64,000 nt of DNA, taken from assembly GCF_050574275.1 (NCBI RefSeq), contig NZ_CP192260.1, forward strand, positions 2,356,001 through 2,420,000, in the 5' to 3' direction. Position 1 is the stretch's first letter. Every line of letters starts with the position of its first letter. The notes beneath the pieces were generated by a model. That model made no database searches and was not told where the DNA came from. It saw only the letters and a program-made list of their open reading frames with translations. The stretch comes from Virgibacillus_F flavescens (GTDB lineage Bacteria; Bacillota; Bacilli; Bacillales; Amphibacillaceae). Below, piece after piece: positions 42,664 to 52,228 of this stretch. The translations under genes and the position numbers were made by a program.

Positions 42664-45456
42664 TTATTCATTATTCTCAGAATTACTGTTCTCGTTTGAA
42701 TTATTGTTGCTTTCATTACCTTGGGATGATGTTCTAGCACTATTACCTTCAGATTGCGTTTCACTATTACCATCACCGGTACCAGATTCAGGGTCACTAG
42801 CGGGTACAGTAGTTTCCCCTTTGACAGGTTCGCTTTGTTCACCGTTATTTCCAACGGCAACGATAGTAATCGTATATGTTTCACCTTCTTTAACATTTGG
42901 AACTGTATAACTATTGGAACTAGCAGTATCACTTATTCCACCAGGTGAAACGGAAACATTAAAATTAGCTTTTGCTCCTTGATATTTCCAAGAAAACGTT
43001 AAAGATTTATTTGCTGAATCATAAGATGCAGAAATTCCAGTTACGGGATTAACATTTCCACTTTCTCCGGATTCGTCTTCACCTTCAGGATCACCTTCGT
43101 TTTCTTTATCTTCATCTTCTTTTTCCTCTTTATCTTCATTATCAGGTACTTTAACACGAGTTGTTTTAGCTTCACTAGTGCTGCCTGAATCATCTTTACT
43201 TATTGCTATTACTTGAATTTCATAGTCTGTTCCTGGTTCAACATTTGAGATTTCTAGTGATTTGTCCTGTGTGGAAGACAATTCTTGCATAGCTCCACCA
43301 TCAATACTTGCACTAACTTTAAATTCTGCGTCATTTGATTCATAGTCCCAATTCACTTGAATTGCCTGTGAGTCTTTATTATATTTTGCACTCAGACCAC
43401 TAACTGGATCCAGCTGATCGTATTTTTCGGATGTTTTGGACGGTGTATTACCTTTGACAAACAGTTCCGTAACGATTTCAGATTCTGGAGTGTATTCACT
43501 CGGTAACTTAGCAGGTCTGGAACCTTCTTCAACAGCAACTTCTACAACTGAATCTGGTTTTTGAAAGTCAGCAGTTTCTTTGTCTTTTGATAATTCCTTC
43601 ATCGTGTATTTAAACAGTGCGTGTGGAATTTGAGTGTCTTTTATTCCCACTTTTTCACTGTCATATCCTGTCCAGACGGAGATCGTATAATTTGTCGTAT
43701 ACCCACTGAACCAAGAGTCTACAGCGTTATCTACGCCATCTCTATTTGTAGTACCAGTCTTTCCGGCAACTTCAAGTCCTGGTATATCTGCATTAGCTCC
43801 ACTACCTTCAGTTATTGCAGTCTTCAGCATATCTGACATCATATACGCGGTATATTCGGACATTACTGCTTCAGGTTCAGGTTTTGTATCAACTTCTTTT
43901 CCACTAGGGAAAACCACTTTAGTTACAGTGTATGGTTCATTATATATCCCTTCGTTAGCAAAGGCTCTATAAGCACCAGCAAGTTCGAGAGGATTAGTTG
44001 AACTATTACCTGTTCCGCCAATAGCATCTCCGATTGTCAATGAGTCATCTGGATATTCTATTCCTAGACCTTCAGCAAACTGTTGGGCCTTGTCATAACC
44101 CGTTTCTTCTAATGTTTTAACTGCTGGTACATTTAATGATTCTGCTAGAGCAGTTCGAATAGACATCCAACCGCTGTATTCTCTATTCCAGTTTCTGATA
44201 GTATTACCTTCGGAACCTTTAATCTCATATGGTTTATCATCATTTACCTGATGATAGGTAGACCACTTATTGTATTCAATCGCTGGACCATAGCTGATTA
44301 TTGGTTTAAATGTGGAACCAGGCTGACGCTTAATATCTAAAGCGTAATTAAAGCCATCATTCTCAAGGCTTTTCCTGCCGCCACCAATTGCGCGTATTGC
44401 GCCATTTTGGGTATCGAGTACGACCATTCCCGCCTGCATTTCTTTATCATAGTAAGGGATTGGGTTATCCTCGGCATCAGACATTAGAAATTCTACATAT
44501 TCTTGTGCATTTGTATCTAACGTAGTGTAAATTTTTAGTCCGTCTGTATAAATATCGGCGCCATCCAGTTTTGCAGCAACTTCTGCTTTAACTTTTTGCA
44601 AAAAAGCAGCATACGAATCATTATCATCTGGATTTGATTTTTTCAAAAGTGACGGTATATCAACTTTTTTAGCTTCTTCCGCTTCTTTTTCAGTTATTTT
44701 ACCATGCATAACCATTAGGTTTAGTACTGTATTCATTCTGTCTTTCATTAATTCTGGACTCTCAAAAGGATTATATGCAGAGGGCCGCTGCGGAAGGCCG
44801 GCCAGTATAGCTGCCTGTGGCAAGGATAGCTTACTTAGATCAGTTATCCCAAAATAAACTTCCGCCGCTTTTGCAACTCCGTAGGCACCACTTCCGTAAT
44901 ATATTTTGTTTAAATACATTTCCATAATTTCTTTTTTCGAATATTTTTGTTCGAGTTTTAGAGCTAGCCATTGTTCCTGCACTTTAAGGCTAATTTTTTT
45001 CTCAGGTGAAAGGAAGGATTTTTCTACAACCTGTTGAGTTATAGTACTTGCACCTTCAGATCCGAAGCCGTTAGTAATATTTGAAACAACTGCTCCTCCA
45101 ATTCTCCAGATATCGATTCCAGGGTGTTCAAAAAATCGTGAATCCTCAGTTGCTATTACAGCATCTATTAATACAGGAGGTAAATCACTGTATTCTATTC
45201 TTGTTCGCTGTTCTGAACCTAGATCCGCAAATAGTTCCCCATCTTTATCGTAGATCTTCGATGAGAATGGTTCGGAAAGCTTAGATGCATCAATTTCTGG
45301 AGCGGTGGCAATATAATAAGTAAAGAGTGCCCCTACACCGATCATCATGGCTAATCCCATAATAAGGACTATTAATACAATACGTTTCCAAAGTGGCTTT
45401 TTCTTACCTTTTTTTTGTTTACGTCTACCTGTACGGGATTGACTGTCTTGTGACAT
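42664..45456 (-). CDS. ponA: Class A penicillin-binding protein PBP1
   Basis: PonA polymerises and cross-links peptidoglycan. The 930-residue protein has a basic cytoplasmic start, one membrane anchor (about 26-50) and a GT51 glycosyltransferase domain with ATEDSRFFEHPGIDIWRI (about 107-124). The transpeptidase has the SxxK motif in PGSTFKPI (about 382-389), SLN, and KTGTT (about 570). Two fibronectin type III-like modules (about 690-775 and 800-880) follow, joined by a very acidic Glu/Asp linker. A Ser/Asn/Glu-rich tail ends the protein. Start ATG at 45456 follows CGGAGG on the - strand. recU lies 18 bases upstream in the same operon. Confidence 0.95.
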   Translation of the reverse strand: MSQDSQSRTGRRKQKKGKKKPLWKRIVLIVLIMGLAMMIGVGALFTYYIATAPEIDASKLSEPFSSKIYDKDGELFADLGSEQRTRIEYSDLPPVLIDAVIATEDSRFFEHPGIDIWRIGGAVVSNITNGFGSEGASTITQQVVEKSFLSPEKKISLKVQEQWLALKLEQKYSKKEIMEMYLNKIYYGSGAYGVAKAAEVYFGITDLSKLSLPQAAILAGLPQRPSAYNPFESPELMKDRMNTVLNLMVMHGKITEKEAEEAKKVDIPSLLKKSNPDDNDSYAAFLQKVKAEVAAKLDGADIYTDGLKIYTTLDTNAQEYVEFLMSDAEDNPIPYYDKEMQAGMVVLDTQNGAIRAIGGGRKSLENDGFNYALDIKRQPGSTFKPIISYGPAIEYNKWSTYHQVNDDKPYEIKGSEGNTIRNWNREYSGWMSIRTALAESLNVPAVKTLEETGYDKAQQFAEGLGIEYPDDSLTIGDAIGGTGNSSTNPLELAGAYRAFANEGIYNEPYTVTKVVFPSGKEVDTKPEPEAVMSEYTAYMMSDMLKTAITEGSGANADIPGLEVAGKTGTTNRDGVDNAVDSWFSGYTTNYTISVWTGYDSEKVGIKDTQIPHALFKYTMKELSKDKETADFQKPDSVVEVAVEEGSRPAKLPSEYTPESEIVTELFVKGNTPSKTSEKYDQLDPVSGLSAKYNKDSQAIQVNWDYESNDAEFKVSASIDGGAMQELSSTQDKSLEISNVEPGTDYEIQVIAISKDDSGSTSEAKTTRVKVPDNEDKEEKEDEDKENEGDPEGEDESGESGNVNPVTGISASYDSANKSLTFSWKYQGAKANFNVSVSPGGISDTASSNSYTVPNVKEGETYTITIVAVGNNGEQSEPVKGETTVPASDPESGTGDGNSETQSEGNSARTSSQGNESNNNSNENSNSENNE

Positions 45457-45474
45457 ATTGAATTTTCCTCCGTT

Positions 45475-46065
45475 CTAAAAATAAAACTTATCAATGATAG
45501 CTAAATAATCAATTCTTTTCTGATAGTGAAATGGAATAAGATAACCATTTTCTTTAATAACCTGATAAGGAATGGATTTACTTTTCCCACTAGATTTGTC
45601 GTCCCAATAAGTAAAAAGTTTCTCAGCAGAAAAATAATACGTCTCATTAAATTGGGAAAAACGAATTAGTAAAAATGAAATACCTCCATGATCAACTACA
45701 GTTCGCATGTGATCAAGCTGGTGATTATGAATGTTTGCCAAGGGGAATCTTGTTTTGTTTTTAGTTTCTTTTGCCTCAAAATCAATATGTTTACCCCTGT
45801 ATATTCCATTATAATCGGTTGTAGAGGCTTGTTTAAAATATCCTTCCGTTATTACGGCAGCACTTCTCTTAGGATAATTGACCTTTACTATTTGTACAGG
45901 TGTAGGTTTTTTATGAATGACGGCCATATTTGAATCCAAATAAAAGGAATTGGTTATGTTGATATCTTCCTCAAGAGACATTCCCCGGTTGCTGAAAGCA
46001 TTCTCTGTTTTAGTTAGATTACTTGGGAATGAAGCAGCGGTTTTCTTTCCATTAGGATAATTCAT
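45475..46065 (-). CDS. recU: Holliday junction resolvase RecU
   Basis: RecU cuts Holliday junctions during recombination and chromosome segregation in Firmicutes. The 196-residue product starts MNYPNGK, has SNRGMSLEEDINITN (about 25-39), the catalytic DYNGIYRGKHIDFEAKET (about 82-99) and NHQLDHMRTVVDHGGISFLL (about 111-130). The ATG at 46065 follows AGGTGGGA on the - strand; the longer upstream frame is not conserved. It is the first gene of recU-ponA and is divergent from yppC. Confidence 0.95.
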   Translation of the reverse strand: MNYPNGKKTAASFPSNLTKTENAFSNRGMSLEEDINITNSFYLDSNMAVIHKKPTPVQIVKVNYPKRSAAVITEGYFKQASTTDYNGIYRGKHIDFEAKETKNKTRFPLANIHNHQLDHMRTVVDHGGISFLLIRFSQFNETYYFSAEKLFTYWDDKSSGKSKSIPYQVIKENGYLIPFHYQKRIDYLAIIDKFYF

Positions 46066-46090
46066 CGACTCCCACCTTACATATTTAAGT

Positions 46091-46099
46091 ATCATAACA
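46091..46099 (-). promoter_or_regulatory. Extended -10 promoter of recU-ponA
   Basis: On the - strand TGT precedes TATGAT (46096-46091), 26 bases before the recU start. It lies inside the short divergent gap with yppC. Confidence 0.4.
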
Positions 46100-46128
46100 G
46101 AAAAATGATTATGAAAGTAGGCACACGC

Positions 46129-47094
46129 ATGTACATAGCTTTTAAAAATCAAGATTATCTACATTATATAATAAAGCAGACAAAAACACATAATCTAGAT
46201 AATATTACCCGAACTCACGCCTATCAAACTTTCTACTTTCAGTTTCCAGAGATAAAATGGGCATTTTTAGCAAGTATAGTATCGAGAAATGCTGGCTGGA
46301 ACATGACCGATCTCAACTTAAAGCCATTCCAAAAACTATTAGGTGAAAAAGAGAGAAAAAGGCTATTTATGACTTATGAGCGCGCTAATTGGCTGATTTT
46401 TTCAGATGCTTATCCTCAATTATTAACGTATAAACTTTCCTGTAAACTCAATAAACCGATGTTTCATTTATTTGATCAATTGTATATATCAAAATTTATG
46501 CAACGAGAATGGTTAATATTTTGGGAAGAACAGAACACGGAAAGGTTGATGTCTTCACTTATTATTAATGAACAAAACGTAATCCAACAACCAGTAGTGA
46601 AACAATCGTTTTTTCAATCACGTGTATTTAATGAATTGCCATATCGCTTGCAAAATTTCAGTTATATGAATGCAGTTATTTTACCTTCCGAATCCCTGCC
46701 ACTTTATGGTGCTTTTGTACACAATTTCACAAACCTTTCCAGGAGAATAGCATTAGGGAAACATTTAGCAACTGCTGTTTTTAATAAGCAGAACTATTCA
46801 AATCTCGTTCAATTTACACGTAAAGAGAAACATACCGGCTCGAGAGGAGATTATGAAAAGTATTTTGATCTTCCATTTCCAATAAGTCCATCACTAAATC
46901 AAATTTATCCTTCAATCACGCATCAGGATAATATTCGAAACGACTGGTATAAATCGAGGGGTATTAAGAAAGATTGGATTGATCACAAGGAAGTTCATAT
47001 AAAAACGAATGTCGCAAAAAAATTCTACAGGAAGAGAACGGCCTTGTTTTCTTATGTATACCTGAAGGAGTTCATGAGCAAAAATAATGTCTGA
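46129..47094 (+). CDS. yppC: YppC-like DUF2515 protein
   Basis: A 321-residue protein recognised by recall of the DUF2515/YppC N-terminal motif DNITRTHAYQTFYFQFPEI and VSRNAGWNMTDL, and by its position divergent from recU as in B. subtilis. Function unknown. Three in-frame ATGs are possible (46105, 46111, 46129); the last has AGTAGG seven bases upstream and leaves room for the recU promoter, so it is preferred, with moderate confidence. Confidence 0.8.
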   Translation: MYIAFKNQDYLHYIIKQTKTHNLDNITRTHAYQTFYFQFPEIKWAFLASIVSRNAGWNMTDLNLKPFQKLLGEKERKRLFMTYERANWLIFSDAYPQLLTYKLSCKLNKPMFHLFDQLYISKFMQREWLIFWEEQNTERLMSSLIINEQNVIQQPVVKQSFFQSRVFNELPYRLQNFSYMNAVILPSESLPLYGAFVHNFTNLSRRIALGKHLATAVFNKQNYSNLVQFTRKEKHTGSRGDYEKYFDLPFPISPSLNQIYPSITHQDNIRNDWYKSRGIKKDWIDHKEVHIKTNVAKKFYRKRTALFSYVYLKEFMSKNNV

Positions 47095-47199
47095 TTTCTT
47101 CTTATAAATACTAATCGTCACTAGTTTTGTCGAACGTAAAGGTGCAGCAGGTTTAGTGGCGAATAGTATGTTGTATCAGTAAAAAAGGGAGGATAAGAT

Positions 47200-47418
47200 A
47201 TGGGTATCGCACGTAATGAAATTAATGTTTCCAGTGATGGCTTAGACCAAAAAGGAACAAATGATTCACTTCAGCATATTTATGATCAATTACAGATGAT
47301 TGACCATGTGCTCGAATTAAGGGTTGACCGAGCTATACTCGACAGCTTTCAAAGCGCTAATCAAAATATGAACAACGCTATGATAGTTAAAAATCGATTA
47401 CGTTCTACTATTAAATAA
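47200..47418 (+). CDS. YppD-like small protein
   Basis: A 72-residue helical protein. Position between yppC and yppE suggests a relative of YppD (DUF5446), but I could not confirm this from sequence. GGGAGGA at 47188-47194 gives ATG 47200 a strong ribosome binding site, supporting a real gene. Function unknown. Confidence 0.65.
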   Translation: MGIARNEINVSSDGLDQKGTNDSLQHIYDQLQMIDHVLELRVDRAILDSFQSANQNMNNAMIVKNRLRSTIK

Positions 47419-47518
47419 TTTTTATTGCTTCTTACTATCTTCCTTTATCGTTTACCAGTTTGAATTCAATTTAGTTAATGATAAAATAGGAGACAGGGCA
47501 GGGAAGGTGCAATATTAA

Positions 47519-47881
47519 ATGAAACTTAAAGAACAAACGATAAAATTGAAGAAACATTTACAGGAATTAAAAGATAACTATGAAAGAAATGATCCACCAG
47601 AGAACAAAAAAGATATAAATTTCTTCACAATGGTTAAAACCAACACAGCGCCAGTATATACCTTATTGGAACAGTGGGAATCAGATGCACTTGAGATTGT
47701 TAAACAAAGAAAAGTAAATGTGCATCCACATCAGATAACTTCTACCAGAGAAAACATGGAACTATTATTAATGCACAGTTACTATATTGATGCTAAACGA
47801 AAGCGTTATATGGAACTGAATCATTCTGTGCTGTTCATTTTTGACCAATTACTAAGGGAATTAGAGCTGACAGATGGTTAA
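47519..47881 (+). CDS. yppE: YppE-like DUF1798 protein
   Basis: A 120-residue, probably all-helical, soluble protein that fits the DUF1798/YppE family by length, position and the stretch VNVHPHQITSTRENMELLLMHSYY. Function unknown. GGAAGGTG at 47503-47510 precedes ATG 47519. Confidence 0.8.
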   Translation: MKLKEQTIKLKKHLQELKDNYERNDPPENKKDINFFTMVKTNTAPVYTLLEQWESDALEIVKQRKVNVHPHQITSTRENMELLLMHSYYIDAKRKRYMELNHSVLFIFDQLLRELELTDG

Positions 47882-47951
47882 TGTTCTTTACAATGTGTAA
47901 GGAATCCTATATACTAATTTTCCACATTGTGTGATTGGGGGTAAGAGGAGC

Positions 47952-48353
47952 ATGGATAAAGAAAAACTGATCGAAAAAGCAATTAAAATAAGAGCCAATG
48001 CATATGTTCCATACTCTAAATTCCCTGTAGGGGCCGCATTGCTTACGAAATCTGGCAAGGTTTATACAGGTTGTAATATTGAGAATGCAGCATACCCCGT
48101 TAGTTTGTGTGCTGAACGAGTTGCAATTTTTAAAGCGATTGCAGATGGTGAAACAGAATTTGCTGAACTTGCAGTTGCAGCTGATACAGAACGACCTGTT
48201 CCACCATGCGGTTCATGCAGACAGGTTATGAGTGAGTTTTTTAAACCAGATACTACTGTTTATCTGACAAATCTGCATAACCAACTAAAGGTTGTGACAA
48301 TGGAAGAACTACTGCCTTTTTCATTTCAGCCAAATGATCTACCTAAGACGTAA
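47952..48353 (+). CDS. cdd: Cytidine deaminase
   Basis: Cdd deaminates cytidine and deoxycytidine to the uridine forms for pyrimidine salvage. The 133-residue product has the zinc ligands and catalytic Glu in CAERVA (about 53-58) and PCGSC (about 86-90), with GCNIENAAYPVSLCAERVA typical of the tetrameric class. AAGAGGAG at 47943-47950 sets ATG 47952. In B. subtilis cdd sits next to era; its position after yppE is different here. Confidence 0.95.
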   Translation: MDKEKLIEKAIKIRANAYVPYSKFPVGAALLTKSGKVYTGCNIENAAYPVSLCAERVAIFKAIADGETEFAELAVAADTERPVPPCGSCRQVMSEFFKPDTTVYLTNLHNQLKVVTMEELLPFSFQPNDLPKT

Positions 48354-48384
48354 AAGAAGCGGATATTACTAGCTTCTTTTTTTT
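48352..48384 (+). terminator. Terminator of cdd
   Basis: AAAAGAAGC (48352-48360) pairs with GCTTCTTTT across an 11-base loop, followed by T residues. Confidence 0.85.
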
Positions 48385-48564
48385 ATATTAGATTCCAGAA
48401 CCATAGAATAAAAAAAAGGATGTCATGCTATCTATCACTATTAATGTTATACTTAGGTAGTAATTCATAATTTAGGAATGCAGACATATACTTAAAATTG
48501 ACATTTCGAATATTGTTTGAAAAAATAAAAAAGACTTTGTAGAAGATATGAGGTGATTATCAAA

Positions 48565-48867
48565 ATGAGTTTAAAAAGTATTAAGTTAAGTGGTAAAGAT
48601 ATTCTTGAAAAAGATTTTAAGACTGGTATGCGTGGATATAATCAAGAAGAAGTGGACGAGTTTTTGGATACAGTTATTCAGGACTATGATACTTTTCAAC
48701 AGGAAATTGACCGTTTAAGACAAGAAAACGAAAGACTTAAAACACAATCAGATCAATCAAGAACTAGATCTACTACACCAAATCATCAAGTTAATTATGA
48801 CGTTTTGAAACGTTTATCTAACCTTGAAAAAGCTGTTTTTGGTAAAAAATTTGCTGAAACAGAGTAA
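48565..48867 (+). CDS. gpsB: Cell division adaptor protein GpsB
   Basis: GpsB links the class A PBP, here encoded at 42664-45456, to the cell division machinery. The 100-residue product has the DivIVA-type N-terminal membrane-binding and coiled-coil domain (LEKDFKTGMRGYNQEEVDEF about 15-34, coiled coil to about 65) and the short conserved C-terminal trimerisation helix VNYDVLKRLSNLEKAVFGK. GAGGTG at 48550-48555 precedes ATG 48565. rnpB follows, as in B. subtilis. Confidence 0.94.
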   Translation: MSLKSIKLSGKDILEKDFKTGMRGYNQEEVDEFLDTVIQDYDTFQQEIDRLRQENERLKTQSDQSRTRSTTPNHQVNYDVLKRLSNLEKAVFGKKFAETE

Positions 48868-48895
48868 ATCTGTTGTTTCAAAGAAGACTCTTTCA

Positions 48896-48904
48896 TGTTA
48901 TAAT
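48896..48904 (+). promoter_or_regulatory. Extended -10 promoter of rnpB
   Basis: TGT directly precedes TATAAT (48899-48904), placing the start near 48911, just before helix P1. TTTCAA at 48877-48882 is a possible -35 at 16 bases. Confidence 0.55.
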
Positions 48905-48910
48905 TAAGAG

Positions 48911-49320
48911 TAATTTAAATTAAATACTCATGTAATCGCTGCATATCATTATGAATATGTAGAGGAAAGTCCATGCTCGCACAAACTGTGACGTTTGTAG
49001 TGTTCGTGCTTGACGAAATCATAAGTCAAGGTAACCTATTAGGTTAACGGCAGGGGAAATTCCTACGTCTTTTGATATGGAATACGATCCTTGAAAGTGC
49101 CACAGTGACGTAGTTAGTCTGGAAACAGATTAAGTGGAACGAGGTAAACCCCACGAGTGAGCAACCCAAATATTGGTAGGGGCATCTTTGATTAGGTAAA
49201 CGAACCGAAAAAAGGACAAGTTAATAACTTGTAGATAGATGATTACAACCAGCGTACAAGGCTGACCACCATTTGAGTACAACGGTACAGAACATGGCTT
49301 AATGAGTATTTAATGGTCTA
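48911..49320 (+). ncRNA. rnpB: RNase P RNA, type B
   Basis: The catalytic RNA of ribonuclease P, which trims tRNA 5' ends. Conserved pieces seen in order: GTAATCGCTGC (48932-), GAGGAAAGTCCATGCTCGCAC (about 48962), GACGGCAGG-type CR (here AACGGCAGGGG, about 49047), GAAAGTGCCACAGTGACG (about 49093), GTAAACCCC, GAGCAACCCAAAT, TAGATAGATGATTACAACC (about 49233) and ACAGAACATGGCTTA at the end. Helix P1 is 12 perfect base pairs (48920-48931 with 49302-49313). Exact ends are approximate. Between gpsB and ypsC as in B. subtilis. Confidence 0.95.
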
Positions 49321-49325
49321 CATAT

Positions 49326-49366
49326 AAAACCCTTTTAAAAGTTTCAACACTTTTAAAAGGGTTTTT
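49326..49366 (+). terminator. Terminator of rnpB
   Basis: A perfect 17-bp stem (49326-49342 with 49349-49365) with a 6-base loop, continuing into T residues. Confidence 0.9.
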
Positions 49367-49496
49367 CTAATCTGAATTACTTATTCTCAGGTAAAATTGT
49401 TGAATTTTTCTAATGTATCCAGTTTCTGTTTCAAATCCGGATATGATTTGTGGTAGACTATACGTAATTTAGTTTTAATCAGAAAGGAACGTAAAT

Positions 49497-50636
49497 ATGG
49501 CTCAACATGTAACATTAATTGCAACAGCAGCTATGGGATTAGAATCTGTAGTTGCCAACGAAGTTAAAGATTTAGGATATGAAGTACAAGTAGAGAATGG
49601 GAAAGTAATATTTGATGCACCAGTTTCAGCGATTCCAAGGTGTAATTTGTGGCTGAGAACTGGAGATCGGGTGAAATTGCTGGTAGGTGAGTTTGAAGCA
49701 AAATCATTTGATGAACTTTTCGAAGGAACGAAAGCTTTACCGTGGGAATCGTTTATTACAGAATATGGGCAATTCCCGGTAATAGGAAAATCAATTAAAT
49801 CAAAATTATACAGTGTACCGGATTGCCAGGCAATTGTTAAAAAAGCAGTAGCAGAACGCTTGAAATTAAAATACGGATTAGCAACTAACATGCCCGAGAC
49901 TGGCGCATTATACCGCATAGAAGTTGCTTTATTAAAAGATAAGGTCACGTTGACAATGGATACGTCAGGCAGTGGTCTTCATAAGCGTGGTTATCGCGTA
50001 GGGCAAGGAGAAGCACCATTAAAAGAAACAATGGCTGCGGCATTACTAAAATTAACAAACTGGAAGCCAGAATACCCTCTAATAGACCCTTTTTGTGGTT
50101 CCGGATCGCTTCCGATTGAAGCGGCATTGATTGGTCAAAATATTGCACCAGGATTTAATCGTGATTTTGCTTCACAGGACTGGGGTTTTGTTAAAGATAA
50201 GTATTGGGATGCAGCTTATGAAGAAGTTGAAGAAAAAGCCAATTATGATCAAAAACTGCAAATAATTGGTTCTGATATCGATCATAACATGATAAGCATA
50301 TCTAAAGAAAATGCTCGTGAAGCAGGTCTAGGTGATCTAATCGAATGGAAGCAAATGCAAGTTAGAGATTTGAATATACGCAAAGAAAATGGATATATCG
50401 TTAGTAACCCTCCTTACGGTGAACGGATAGGGGATAAGGAAGAGATAGCGAAAATGCATAAAGATTTGGGTGCGATTCTAAAGGAACATCCGAGCTGGAG
50501 TGTCTATATTATTACAGCCTTTGAAGAATTCGAAAAAAACTATGGTCAAAAGGCAACAAAGAAAAGAAAGTTATTTAATGGATTTATACGCACAGATTAT
50601 TACCAATACTTCGGAAAAAAAGTAGGAGGAAAATAA
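49497..50636 (+). CDS. ypsC: THUMP-domain rRNA guanine-N2 methyltransferase (YpsC)
   Basis: The 379-residue protein has an N-terminal ferredoxin-like/THUMP region (about 1-155) and a Rossmann-type methyltransferase domain with DPFCGSGSLPIEAALIG (about 197-213) and the catalytic NPPYGERIG (about 304-312). This is the RlmL/RlmK class that methylates a guanine in 23S rRNA; the exact target in this organism is inferred. GAAAGGAACG before ATG 49497 is a fair site. It follows rnpB as in B. subtilis. Confidence 0.92.
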   Translation: MAQHVTLIATAAMGLESVVANEVKDLGYEVQVENGKVIFDAPVSAIPRCNLWLRTGDRVKLLVGEFEAKSFDELFEGTKALPWESFITEYGQFPVIGKSIKSKLYSVPDCQAIVKKAVAERLKLKYGLATNMPETGALYRIEVALLKDKVTLTMDTSGSGLHKRGYRVGQGEAPLKETMAAALLKLTNWKPEYPLIDPFCGSGSLPIEAALIGQNIAPGFNRDFASQDWGFVKDKYWDAAYEEVEEKANYDQKLQIIGSDIDHNMISISKENAREAGLGDLIEWKQMQVRDLNIRKENGYIVSNPPYGERIGDKEEIAKMHKDLGAILKEHPSWSVYIITAFEEFEKNYGQKATKKRKLFNGFIRTDYYQYFGKKVGGK

Positions 50637-50638
50637 AA

Positions 50639-52138
50639 TTGGACAATATTGCACTTGTTGAAAAGGATTTTCAAAACTTACTTGATGAACAAAACGCTTA
50701 TAAAGAAACAATTATGTTAGCGCATTGGGATATGAGAACTAAAATTCCGAAAAAAGGCGTAGAACAACGCTCAGCTGTCGTTGGATTTTTATCTGAGAAA
50801 CTGCATCAGCTTGAAACCTCTGAGAAAATGAAATACTTTATAGATGTTTTAAAGGACCATTCAAAAGATGAAATAATTAAGAAGACAGTTGCTGAATGTG
50901 AAGACAAGTATGAGCGAAATCGTAAAATTCCTTCTGATGAATACAAAGAATTTGTTATGCTTCAGTCTAAATCAGAGGCTATTTGGCAAGAAGCTAGAGA
51001 GAAAGATGATTTTTCTCTATTCCAGCCTTATTTAGAAAAACTAGTTGAATTTAACCAAAAGTTTGCAAACTACTGGGGATATGAAGATAATATCTATGAT
51101 GCTCTGTTAGATAATTATGAACCAGGTGTAACTGTGAAAACGCTTGATAATGTCTTTCCAGAATTAAGAACTTCTTTAACAAATTTATTGAATCGAATTT
51201 CTGCAAGCCCTGTTCAGCCGGATCCATCAATACTTGAAGGACATTTCCCGAAAGATAATCAAAAAGCGTTCAGCTTAGCAATACTTGAAAAAATGGGATA
51301 TGACTTCTCATCTGGTCGACTTGATGAGACGATTCACCCATTCGCCATTGCTTTGAACCAGAATGATGTGAGAGTGACAACCAAATATGATGAAACTGAC
51401 TTTCGGACAGCTATATTTGGAACCATTCATGAGGGTGGACATGCTTTATACGAGCAAAATATTAGTAAGCGTCTTTCCAATACTCCACTTTCAGGTGGAA
51501 CTTCTATGGGGATACACGAGTCTCAGTCATTATTTTGGGAGAACTTTGTAGGAAGAACGGAATCTTTCTGGAGCTCTCATTATGAGCTATTTAAATCTTT
51601 TGCTCCAGATAATTTCCAGTCTGTGCCTTTAGCTGATTTTTATCAGGCAGTCAACGAAGTGAAACCTTCACTTATTCGTATTGAAGCTGACGAGTTAACA
51701 TATCCTTTACATATTATGATTCGATATGAACTGGAAAAGAGCCTGATAAATGGTGATATCAAAGTTGCTGATCTGCCTGAATTATGGAATGAAAAAATGC
51801 AGGAGTACCTAGGTGTGACCCCACCAACAGATCGTGAAGGTGTTTTACAGGATATCCATTGGTCTGGTGGAGACTTTGGTTATTTCCCTTCGTATGCACT
51901 GGGATACATGTACGCGGCACAATTTAATCACACATTGAAAAATGAAATGGATATAGATAAGCAGATTACTTCAGGAGATTTCACGCCAATCAAAGAATGG
52001 TTGACCACTAATATACATCAATACGGCAAATTGAAAAAACCGCTTGAAATAGTAGAAGATGTAACAAATGAGAAGCTGAATTCTGCATATCTGGTAAACT
52101 ATCTTACCGATAAGTATTCAGGTATATATAAGTTGTAA
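50639..52138 (+). CDS. ypwA: M32 family metallocarboxypeptidase (YpwA)
   Basis: M32 carboxypeptidases remove C-terminal residues from peptides with a metal ion. The 499-residue product has the HExxH-type zinc motif HEGGH (about 264-268), the HESQSLFWENFVGR motif (about 288-301) with the third ligand, and the IRxEADExTYPLHIMIRYE stretch (about 344-361). Length is normal. Start is TTG 50639, two bases after the ypsC stop, with TAGGAGGA at 50622-50629 slightly far. A terminator follows. Confidence 0.93.
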   Translation: MDNIALVEKDFQNLLDEQNAYKETIMLAHWDMRTKIPKKGVEQRSAVVGFLSEKLHQLETSEKMKYFIDVLKDHSKDEIIKKTVAECEDKYERNRKIPSDEYKEFVMLQSKSEAIWQEAREKDDFSLFQPYLEKLVEFNQKFANYWGYEDNIYDALLDNYEPGVTVKTLDNVFPELRTSLTNLLNRISASPVQPDPSILEGHFPKDNQKAFSLAILEKMGYDFSSGRLDETIHPFAIALNQNDVRVTTKYDETDFRTAIFGTIHEGGHALYEQNISKRLSNTPLSGGTSMGIHESQSLFWENFVGRTESFWSSHYELFKSFAPDNFQSVPLADFYQAVNEVKPSLIRIEADELTYPLHIMIRYELEKSLINGDIKVADLPELWNEKMQEYLGVTPPTDREGVLQDIHWSGGDFGYFPSYALGYMYAAQFNHTLKNEMDIDKQITSGDFTPIKEWLTTNIHQYGKLKKPLEIVEDVTNEKLNSAYLVNYLTDKYSGIYKL

Positions 52139-52141
52139 GGG

Positions 52142-52171
52142 AAGACAGGGCTTTTTTGCCTTGTCTTTTTA
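52142..52171 (+). terminator. Terminator of ypsC-ypwA
   Basis: AAGACAGGGC pairs with GCCTTGTCTT (one wobble) across five T residues and ends in a T-run. Confidence 0.85.
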
Positions 52172-52228
52172 TTACGTATTATTTTATTCACTATCGAGCA
52201 TCCTAAATGAAAGATAAGAGGTGATAGT

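Noticed and set aside
42664..42932. Open frames opposite and beside the 3' end of ponA
   Set aside because: They are by-products of the low-complexity Ser/Asn/Glu-coding tail; the ponA frame itself is continuous with a normal start, motifs and terminator.
49326..49366. Long AT-rich hairpin after rnpB as a separate element
   Set aside because: Its position right after the RNase P RNA and its terminal T-run make it the ordinary terminator.
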